A stretch of 64,000 nt of DNA, taken from positions 36,302 to 100,301 of the forward strand of contig RIBJ01000037.1 in the NCBI GenBank assembly GCA_003762715.1, given 5' to 3'. The translations under genes and the position numbers were made by a program. The stretch comes from Muribaculaceae bacterium Isolate-104 (HZI). GTDB taxonomy: Bacteria; Bacteroidota; Bacteroidia; Bacteroidales; Muribaculaceae. Positions 9,003-14,441 of this stretch are shown piece after piece. The notes under the pieces were generated by a model. The model saw only the letters and a list, made by a program, of their open reading frames with translations, had not been told where the DNA came from and did no database searches. Position 1 is the stretch's first letter. Every line of letters begins with the position of its first letter.

Positions 9003-9620
9003 TCAGTCTATAAGCATGCCCGCTCCCTGACGTACTATCTCCGGTAACGAGCTGTCTGTTATATCAACAACGGTAGACGGCTCGCCGGGCACATCGCCGC
9101 CGTCTATTATAAGGCTCACCTTGTCGGCATACGCCAGCGCCACCACTTCCGGCGATGACACCGACTCCACCGACCGTTCTTCATCGTAGCTGACAGATGT
9201 GGTTAGCAGCGGATTGCCGAGCTCGCGGGCAAGCGCTGTGGCAATAGGATTGCCCGGCACACGCACCCCCACTGTGCGGCGCCCCTTGAATATCTTGGGG
9301 AGCGTGGTAGCCGCCGGCAGTATGAATGTGAAGGGACCGGGAAGATTGGCCTTCAGTATGCGAAAGGCTTTGTTGTCTATCCTGGCGTATTCGCTCGCCT
9401 GCGATATGTCGGAGCACACTATAGACAATGACTCTTTCTGCGGGTTGATACCCTTGATTCGGCATATCTTTTCTATTGCTCCCTGATTCAGCGCCGAACA
9501 CGCTATGGCGTACAGAGTGTCGGTGGGGTACAGAATCAGCTCACCGCCGCGGAGTGCCTCCACCGCCTCGTCTACCATTTTTTCATTTATGCTGCTTGGA
9601 TATATTCTCAGACTTCTCAT
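9003..9620 (-). CDS. YciO/YrdC/Sua5-family protein (threonylcarbamoyl-AMP synthase-like)
   Basis: This 205-residue single-domain YrdC-fold protein is usually annotated as L-threonylcarbamoyladenylate synthase, the first enzyme of tRNA t6A37 modification. Its details look closer to the YciO branch: ESLSIVCSDISQASEYA, PGPFTFIL, TVGVRVPGNPIA, and a TTSVSY segment where TsaC proteins have a SAN motif. YciO proteins have weak or different activity, so the t6A role is uncertain. The open frame extends to 9701, but the ATG at 9620 lies just below a perfect -7 box, so I start there. It is first in an operon with the ATPase and menA. Confidence 0.85.
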   Translation of the reverse strand: MRSLRIYPSSINEKMVDEAVEALRGGELILYPTDTLYAIACSALNQGAIEKICRIKGINPQKESLSIVCSDISQASEYARIDNKAFRILKANLPGPFTFILPAATTLPKIFKGRRTVGVRVPGNPIATALARELGNPLLTTSVSYDEERSVESVSSPEVVALAYADKVSLIIDGGDVPGEPSTVVDITDSSLPEIVRQGAGMLID

Positions 9621-9657
9621 CCTTATTAAGCTGACGCACATGTGAGTGCGCGCATCA

Positions 9658-9688
9658 CAAAAGTAGCAAAAATATCTACAAAAAAAAA
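9658..9688 (-). promoter_or_regulatory. Promoter of the yciO-like/ATPase/menA operon
   Basis: On the minus strand TACTTTTG (9665-9658) matches TAnnTTTG exactly, and a TTTT sits 19 bases upstream. The ATG at 9620 is 37 bases downstream. The -33 region overlaps the T-tract of the hairpin at 9687-9712. Confidence 0.5.
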
Positions 9689-9751
9689 AGAGATGTTTCA
9701 CAACATCTCTTTCCTTAAACCTTTATCTTAATCTAATACTATGAAAAACAC
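9677..9751 (-). ncRNA. Candidate small RNA or aborted leader, about 70 nt
   Basis: On the minus strand a perfect -7 box TACTTTTG (9764-9757), with ATTG 19 bases upstream (9787-9784), would start transcription near 9750. Some 40 bases later comes a strong intrinsic terminator: AAAGAGATGTT (9712-9702) pairs with AACATCTCTTT (9697-9687) over a 4-base loop and is followed by a run of at least eight T's. The yciO operon has its own promoter just below. Nothing in the interval looks coding. It could be a stand-alone sRNA or an attenuated leader of the operon. No homology is known to me. Confidence 0.3.
9687..9712 (-). terminator. Strong intrinsic terminator in the divergent intergenic region
   Basis: This is a perfect 11-bp stem with loop TCAC, followed on the minus strand by an unbroken T-run (9681-9689 are A's on the plus strand). 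It lies upstream, not downstream, of the nearest leftward gene, which is why a short transcript is proposed. Confidence 0.65.
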
Positions 9752-9873
9752 ACGCACAAAAGTAGTATTACTTTTTGATACAGCAATAAACCATGTGTTA
9801 TATTTAAATATTTTTCACAAAAAAAATCTGTTTTTCTCCAATTTTAGCGTCTAAAAGCCACACAATGTTTGCT

Positions 9874-9881
9874 TAACTTTG
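9874..9881 (+). promoter_or_regulatory. -7 box upstream of GNAT gene
   Basis: TAACTTTG matches TAnnTTTG, 46 bases before the ATG at 9928. No TTTG is present at the expected -33 position. The rest of 9765-9873 is AT-rich and shows nothing else I can name. Confidence 0.45.
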
Positions 9882-9927
9882 CCACACATATATATATTAA
9901 GGTGTATATTAAGGTTAAACTGACGGC

Positions 9928-10386
9928 ATGACTACCTCATTGCACATACGAGAGTACAACGGCTACATAAACCCTATCATGCCCCTGCTTCTTGTCGGTG
10001 ACGAATCAGAACAGATGGTGCGCGGCTATATCGGCTCCTGCACCATATATGTCGGCACATGCAACAACGACATTGTAGCGGTATGCGCCGTCATGGAAAC
10101 AGAGCCGGGCACAGTCGAGGTCAAGAATCTGGCGGTTACACAGTCAATGCGCAGACAAGGAATCGGACGAGCTATGCTGAACCATGTCGAGTCGCCACTG
10201 AACCCGCACACCATATCACTCGGCACCGGAGAAACACCGTCAACCCTCAGGTTTTACAAATCGTGCGGCTACGAAGTGTCGCACATAATCCCCGGCTTTT
10301 TTACCGACAACTATCCTGCCCCCATTATAGAAGAAGGTGTAAGACTCCGCGACATGATATGCCTTGTCAAGCATCCGCAGCATTGA
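9928..10386 (+). CDS. GNAT family N-acetyltransferase
   Basis: This 152-residue single GNAT domain shows the acetyl-CoA binding motif A clearly: VKNLAVTQSMRRQGIGRAML, with the R-R-Q-G-I-G-R loop. It is followed by the C-terminal FYKSCGYE segment (residues about 110-117) found in many amino-group acetyltransferases. The substrate cannot be told. It is a lone gene between a divergent promoter region and a structured RNA candidate. Confidence 0.88.
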   Translation: MTTSLHIREYNGYINPIMPLLLVGDESEQMVRGYIGSCTIYVGTCNNDIVAVCAVMETEPGTVEVKNLAVTQSMRRQGIGRAMLNHVESPLNPHTISLGTGETPSTLRFYKSCGYEVSHIIPGFFTDNYPAPIIEEGVRLRDMICLVKHPQH

Positions 10387-10412
10387 AATTTTAAGAAAAT
10401 TTCCTAATTTTG
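10382..10412 (+). promoter_or_regulatory. Promoter of the structured RNA candidate
   Basis: ATTG (10382-10385), a 19-base spacer and TAATTTTG (10405-10412) fit the Bacteroidetes promoter pattern well. The -33 element overlaps the stop codon of the GNAT gene. The sequence just downstream is stem-rich and non-coding. Confidence 0.6.
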
Positions 10413-10728
10413 CAGCGCAGACCGCTATGCAGAAGCCCGGTCGGGGTTTGAGCGGCGGGATGCAAACATAATGGAAAGCGTTTACTCGACGCTCTTTCTT
10501 GACAAACGGAAATCTGGTAAATTTTCAATCTTCGTCAGGAATGCAGCAAACAGTAGATGCCCTGTGGATATGTATATTCCATCAATTGTAAGCGCGCGAG
10601 CGCTGGCTTTTGGTGCTTACACATATTCTGCGTGAGGCTTCTGCATGTTTGCTCGTTCAACGAAGATGGGCAATACCAGAGCCTCCGTTTGTGGGACGAG
10701 CAACAAGTATGGCTCTCACGCTTTTTCT
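10413..10728 (+). ncRNA. Structured non-coding RNA candidate, about 310 nt, family not recognised
   Basis: This is a gene-free stretch with its own promoter and nested inverted repeats: CCGCT/AGCGG (10422-10426 with 10451-10455); GAAAGCGT with a bulged ACGCTCTTTC near 10474-10499; TGTAAGC/GCTTACA (10587-10593 with 10615-10621) enclosing AGCGC/GCGCT; TTGCTCGT/ACGAGCAA (10649-10656 with 10696-10703); and GCGTGAG/CTCACGC (10630-10636 with 10715-10721), closed by a T-run. Short open frames on both strands here (10557-10799 plus, 10535-10738 minus) are Cys/Arg-rich and look spurious. It lacks the RNase P core GAGGAAAGTCC, a tmRNA acceptor end and the SRP GGAAGGAAGCAGC loop. A 6S-like (Bacteroidales-1) or unnamed RNA is possible. 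Confidence 0.55.
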
Positions 10729-10782
10729 TTCTAACCAATATTACAGAATGCCGATGTGAGAACCCAGCGGCAAAGCCACATT

Positions 10783-11595
10783 ATGAAAAGATACTTTAAA
10801 TTCCAGATTCTGGCACTCTCAGCCATGATGATGTCTTTCGCTTCATGTAGCGATGAACCAGACGAACCAACTCAAGACAGCCCCGAGGAACCCAAGGTGG
10901 AAAATGTGTTTCCCGCTGGAGTTCCCGCATCTGTAAACGGTACTACGATTACCACAAATGACAAGGGGCAAGTAACGAAAATCGTTAATAGCTATGAGAC
11001 CATACGCATTGAGTATGGTACATTCTCCCGCGCCGAGGACTTTAATGTCAAGGCAACCATCGTTGACGACTACGACACTGAAATTTTCTATATGCAAACC
11101 AACTCCCAGGGATTTGCAGCCTATGTACTTCAAGTGTACAGCGATCCTACAGCGGGAGAATATGAAGATGGTACTGATACTTGGAAATTCGAGTATAACA
11201 AGGACGGACAAATGACTCGTCTTCAACGTAGCGAGAGTGGAGATGACTTTACCATAACCTACACTGACGGTAACATAACCAAAGTTGTACAGATAGACGG
11301 TGACAATGACAGGCATGAATTTACCATCAATTACACCGGAGGGAAACCCAACAAAGGATGTGTAATGGAATTTGATGACTTTTTCGGCATTGACATGGAC
11401 GAAATGGGAATATTCTATTATGCAGGTCTACTTGGCAAAGCGACCAAGAACCTCCCGACAGGCATTGATGAAAAAGGAAGTGATGGTTATAACTATTCTG
11501 AAACTTTTCATTGGGAGTTCAATTCCAATGACCTTCCTACAAAGTTCTGGTCTGGCGACTCTATCGATGGGGCTATTACATGGGAGTGGAAATAA
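10783..11595 (+). CDS. Hypothetical lipoprotein, DUF4595-like
   Basis: This 270-residue protein has a lipoprotein signal ending in SFASC (Cys about 21) and an Asp/Glu/Pro-rich linker after it. The body consists of short repeating strands such as NDKGQVTKIVN, YNKDGQMTRLQ and YTDGNITKVVQ, which resemble the YD-like repeats of DUF4595 lipoproteins in Bacteroides. The open frame starts at 10756, but MKRYFKF at 10783 is the right signal-peptide start. It is probably anchored in the outer membrane or periplasm; the function is unknown. Base composition looks more AT-rich than its neighbours. A strong terminator follows. Confidence 0.7.
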   Translation: MKRYFKFQILALSAMMMSFASCSDEPDEPTQDSPEEPKVENVFPAGVPASVNGTTITTNDKGQVTKIVNSYETIRIEYGTFSRAEDFNVKATIVDDYDTEIFYMQTNSQGFAAYVLQVYSDPTAGEYEDGTDTWKFEYNKDGQMTRLQRSESGDDFTITYTDGNITKVVQIDGDNDRHEFTINYTGGKPNKGCVMEFDDFFGIDMDEMGIFYYAGLLGKATKNLPTGIDEKGSDGYNYSETFHWEFNSNDLPTKFWSGDSIDGAITWEWK

Positions 11596-11613
11596 AATTC
11601 TTTAATAAAATTC

Positions 11614-11646
11614 AAAGAGGCTGTGTTACACACAGCCTCTTTTTCT
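11614..11646 (+). terminator. Terminator after the DUF4595-like lipoprotein
   Basis: AAAGAGGCTGTG (11614-11625) pairs perfectly with CACAGCCTCTTT (11631-11642) over a 5-base loop. T's follow the stem. Confidence 0.88.
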
Positions 11647-11711
11647 TAGTAGTGGTATGCTGCCGACATTAAATGGTTATGTGCTTTATAGCTTGTTTAG
11701 GCATGGCGGTT

Positions 11712-11882
11712 CTTTAACATTTCCCCTCTAAAATTTTAACAGTTAAAGGATGGCGGTCAGATAACTGTCGGGATGTCAGCGCGTTGCATTTTTTAACATT
11801 CACGAGTGTGAAAATTAAGACAATATCAGGCTGATTCGTGTCGTAACTTTGCACACACGCAAACAATTAAAAAACACACAAA
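11712..11882 (+). repeat. Conserved leader of DUF6291 gene, copy 1
   Basis: This segment aligns almost without gaps to 63378-63553 in front of the second DUF6291 gene. Both carry a TTTAACATT box distally and another (11791-11800; 63457-63466) exactly 79 bases later. Both then have ACGAGTGTGAAAATTAAGAC and a -7 box TAACTTTG (11844-11851). The upstream half includes TTTCCCCTCTAAAATTTTAAC, echoed in copy 2. Such conservation in non-coding DNA of paralogs points to shared regulation or to duplication as a unit. Confidence 0.6.
11844..11851 (+). promoter_or_regulatory. -7 box of DUF6291 copy 1
   Basis: TAACTTTG lies 31 bases before the ATG. It is conserved at the same place in copy 2 (63510-63517). 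No canonical -33 TTTG is seen in either copy. Confidence 0.5.
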
Positions 11883-12446
11883 ATGAGAAAGAAAAAACAA
11901 ATCAGCCTGCGCATTGAATGGATTGAAGCCGTAGAGTTCCTTGACGAGTCATTGCAGCTGCTTGTACTAAAAGCGGTTATAGCTTATCTTACAGACGGGA
12001 CAGAGACCGAGTTTGACAGCACCGAGGCTACATGCACATTCCTCGCCATAAAGAAAGATATTGACGCCCGCGCAGAGGAGCGCCGCCGCAAGGCTGCCGA
12101 GCGCCGTGCCAAAAAAGCTCCCGTGCCGGGCTATATCCCTGAGAAGGCTCCCGAAAATCTTGACGAGAGAGTAGCAGCCAACGGCCTTGTGGGCTGGGTG
12201 GTCAGCTGCCATTCGTTCAAGGATTTCCGCCGGTTTGACAAACGGTTGCTTGCCGAGCTTGCCCTTCAGGTGTGCGACTGGTGGCGCGAGCATCCGAGCG
12301 AAGAGTTGCCGAGCCAGCAGAAAATTCGCGCGGAGATAAACGCCCGTTTCGGCAAAGTTGCCGACGAACTCGCCGGAAGTACCTATGTAACCCGCGAAAA
12401 ATGGCTCGCACACATGGCTCCATATACAGCCAGGCGCCGTGGGTAA
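11883..12446 (+). CDS. DUF6291-like protein, copy 1
   Basis: This 187-residue protein opens with MRKKKQISLRIEWIE, followed by a domain of about 70 residues (LKAVIAYLTDGTE ... IKKDIDARAEERR) that resembles DUF6291. That family is related in form to N-terminal parts of phage replisome-organiser proteins. A very basic block, RRRKAAERRAKKAPVPGY (about 66-83), and a tryptophan-rich C-terminal part follow. No catalytic motif is seen. The copy at 63554 shares the first 15 residues and the basic block exactly. No phage or plasmid genes flank it. It may bind nucleic acid; this is inferred only from its basic character. Confidence 0.7.
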   Translation: MRKKKQISLRIEWIEAVEFLDESLQLLVLKAVIAYLTDGTETEFDSTEATCTFLAIKKDIDARAEERRRKAAERRAKKAPVPGYIPEKAPENLDERVAANGLVGWVVSCHSFKDFRRFDKRLLAELALQVCDWWREHPSEELPSQQKIRAEINARFGKVADELAGSTYVTREKWLAHMAPYTARRRG

Positions 12447-12478
12447 TTTGCACAGGTACTTTATTTGGCGTAAATTTG
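12447..12478 (+). promoter_or_regulatory. Promoter giving a near-leaderless DUF4923 transcript
   Basis: TTTG (12447-12450), a 20-base spacer and TAAATTTG (12471-12478) form a strong promoter. The ATG at 12486 begins only seven bases after the -7 box, so the mRNA would have almost no 5' leader. Confidence 0.65.
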
Positions 12479-12485
12479 CAGCATT

Positions 12486-13085
12486 ATGAAACACCTGATT
12501 ATAAGCATTGCAGTAGCTATGATGGGCATCCAGAGCGCCAGCGCCCAGCTGGATGTGAAAAGCATCCTCGGCAATCTCATTTCCTCCGACAAAATAACTA
12601 TCGAGAAAATCAGCGGCAGCTGGAGCTATTCCGCTCCCGCAGTAACATTCAAGAGCAGCAACCTGCTAAAGAAAGCCGGCGGAGCCGCAGCTTCGAGCGC
12701 GGCAGAGGCCAAGCTCGCCCCCTACTACACCAAAGCGGGGCTGAACAAAATGAGTCTGACAATCAACCCTGACAGCACATTTACAATGACGCTGAACAAA
12801 ACAACCCTGAAAGGAACCATCGCTACTACTGCCGATGAAAATTCAGAGGCTAATTTTGTTTTCAATTTCAAGCTCGGCGGCAAGCTGCCTATCGGCAAAA
12901 TGGACGCGTATGTGACTGTAAGCGGCAGCAGCTCCATGAGTGTGACTTTCGATGTGTCGAAGCTCGTAGCGATAATAGAGAAAGCCGGTGCGGTGACAAA
13001 AAACTCGACACTGACAAGTATCACCAAAGTACTTGAGAGCTACGACGGCATCTGCGCCGGTTTCAAGCTGAGCAAAAACAAATAA
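12486..13085 (+). CDS. DUF4923 family secreted protein
   Basis: This 199-residue protein has a clean signal peptide of about 21 residues (MKHLIISIAVAMMGIQSASAQ). The remainder alternates short strands: ISGSWSYSAPAVTF, LTINPDSTFTMTL, ANFVFNFKLGGKLP, MDAYVTVSGSSSMSVTFDVSKL. This matches the lipocalin-like DUF4923 family, which is common in Bacteroidales and of unknown function. It is probably periplasmic. Its promoter sits directly on the start codon. The next gene, a glycosyltransferase, begins six bases after its stop, but a functional link is not evident. Confidence 0.8.
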   Translation: MKHLIISIAVAMMGIQSASAQLDVKSILGNLISSDKITIEKISGSWSYSAPAVTFKSSNLLKKAGGAAASSAAEAKLAPYYTKAGLNKMSLTINPDSTFTMTLNKTTLKGTIATTADENSEANFVFNFKLGGKLPIGKMDAYVTVSGSSSMSVTFDVSKLVAIIEKAGAVTKNSTLTSITKVLESYDGICAGFKLSKNK

Positions 13086-13091
13086 AGCCGC

Positions 13092-13904
13092 ATGATCACA
13101 GCCTCGGTTGTGACATACCGCACCGACAGCGCCGAACTTGAACGCTGCCTCGGTGCGCTACAGCGTAGCAGCGTTGCGACAGTGTATGTGATTGACAACG
13201 CGTCGGAACAGCGAGTCAAGGACATAGCTGCCGGTTTTTCGAAAGCAGAATACACCGCCAACATCAACTCCGGCTATGGAGCCGCCCATAACATTGCCCT
13301 TCGCAAGGCTATCGGCACCGGGGCTCTCTACCACCTTGTGCTGAACACGGATGTTGACTTTGAGCCTGATGCTGTAGAGCTGACTGCCGCCTATCTTGAA
13401 CGCAACGCGGACACCGGCATGGTTCAGCCACGCATTGTCGGAGCCGACGGCGCTCTCCTTCACTCGTGCCGTCTGCTCCCCACCCCCTTTGACCTTATCA
13501 TACGCCGTTTTCTGCCCGACAGGCTCTTTGTCAGCCGCCGGAAAGAATATCTGCTTGAGCATCTTGACTACAGCGCCGAGCACAATATCCCCTATCACCA
13601 GGGCAGCTTCATGATGCTGCGGCTGAAGGCAGTGGAACAATGCGGAGGGTTTGACGAACGTTTTTTCATGTATCCCGAGGACATAGACCTTACAAGGCGC
13701 ATCCACCGCAACTGGCGCACAATGTATATGCCTGACGCGAGTGTGACCCACTTCCACCGCGCCGGTTCATACCATTCATTCAGACTGCTGGCAGTGCATG
13801 TGGTAAACATCTGCCGCTATTTCAACAAATGGGGATGGTGGAGCGACAAAGAAAGAACCCGTTTCAACGCGCCGCTGAGAGCAAAAAAAAACGGCGCCCG
13901 CTGA
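13092..13904 (+). CDS. Glycosyltransferase family 2, WbbL-like
   Basis: This 270-residue GT-A enzyme begins ITASVVTYRTDSAELERCL. It has a DNASE nucleotide-binding segment near 34, NSGYGAAHN near 59, an NTDVDF motif for metal/nucleotide sugar near 85, the acceptor-site motif FMYPEDIDLTRRI near 197, and a C-terminal basic region. This order matches rhamnosyltransferase-type GT2 enzymes acting at the cytoplasmic face in cell-surface polysaccharide assembly. The sugar and acceptor cannot be told, and no polysaccharide cluster surrounds it. The stop codon falls in the loop of a hairpin that terminates the opposing gene. Confidence 0.88.
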   Translation: MITASVVTYRTDSAELERCLGALQRSSVATVYVIDNASEQRVKDIAAGFSKAEYTANINSGYGAAHNIALRKAIGTGALYHLVLNTDVDFEPDAVELTAAYLERNADTGMVQPRIVGADGALLHSCRLLPTPFDLIIRRFLPDRLFVSRRKEYLLEHLDYSAEHNIPYHQGSFMMLRLKAVEQCGGFDERFFMYPEDIDLTRRIHRNWRTMYMPDASVTHFHRAGSYHSFRLLAVHVVNICRYFNKWGWWSDKERTRFNAPLRAKKNGAR

Positions 13905-13913
13905 CGGGCGCCG
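13883..13913 (-). terminator. Terminator for the leftward lipoprotein gene
   Basis: CGGCGCCCG (13892-13900) and CGGGCGCCG (13905-13913) form a perfect 9-bp GC stem with loop CTGA. The nine A's at 13883-13891 supply the minus-strand T-run. It overlaps the 3' end of the convergent glycosyltransferase gene. Confidence 0.85.
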
Positions 13914-13933
13914 CCTGTACGGCATCAAGCCGC

Positions 13934-14416
13934 TTACTCCGACGTTATGGACGGGTGTGTGTTGATAATGCCCTGCTCTGTGCCTTCAGACGGCTCAGGA
14001 ATCTCCTCGGCGGTGGCTACCACCACAAAATCCGTGGCATAATAGCCAACTGCAGGAGAACAGCCCTCCTCAACAATGCCCATACGCATTGACAGCAGGT
14101 GCTTGCCTACTTCAAATGTACCCGGCTCGAATGCCACTCCGAACGGGCTTATATTCGTAACACCTATAACCCATCCGTCAAGTCCGTACTCGACAGAGGT
14201 CAGCCCGACCTTCGCACCCTCACGCAAAGGAACAGCAGCAACGGATGTTATTTCAAAAGGCTGGTCCTGCAGCACATACAGAGTGCCGTCGACCATAGTG
14301 GCTCCGGTATAGGTTGTGTTGATATCCACCATAGGCAGTTCGTCATCATCGCTACAGGATGCAAAACCGACAGCGAGCATCAGCAGAGCCGGAAAAATAA
14401 ACGCGATTTTCTTCAT
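13934..14416 (-). CDS. Hypothetical lipoprotein
   Basis: This 160-residue protein has a signal peptide and lipobox GFASC (Cys about 21), then SDDDELP. The remainder is beta-rich (YTGATMVDGTLYVLQDQPFE, GTFEVGKHLLSMRMGI), suggesting one immunoglobulin-like or barrel-like domain. No family is recognised. I prefer the ATG at 14416 (MKKIAFIF) over the one three codons earlier. It lies 25 bases downstream of clpB and may be cotranscribed, although the products have no obvious relation. Confidence 0.65.
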   Translation of the reverse strand: MKKIAFIFPALLMLAVGFASCSDDDELPMVDINTTYTGATMVDGTLYVLQDQPFEITSVAAVPLREGAKVGLTSVEYGLDGWVIGVTNISPFGVAFEPGTFEVGKHLLSMRMGIVEEGCSPAVGYYATDFVVVATAEEIPEPSEGTEQGIINTHPSITSE

Positions 14417-14441
14417 ATTATACAAGATATAGAATTAGTAC

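Noticed and set aside
10413..10728. RNA candidate as SRP RNA, RNase P RNA or tmRNA
   Set aside because: I looked for the GGAAGGAAGCAGC loop, the GAGGAAAGTCC core and a TTCGA...CCA acceptor end. None is present, although GTCAGGAATGCAGC is superficially SRP-like.
10535..10799. Two short open frames (67 and 80 codons) on opposite strands
   Set aside because: They lie in the stem-rich RNA candidate, are unusually Cys/Trp/Arg-rich and have no proper start context. I consider them non-coding.
11883..12446. DUF6291 gene as half of a toxin-antitoxin pair
   Set aside because: No small partner gene overlaps or adjoins it, and the second copy also stands alone.
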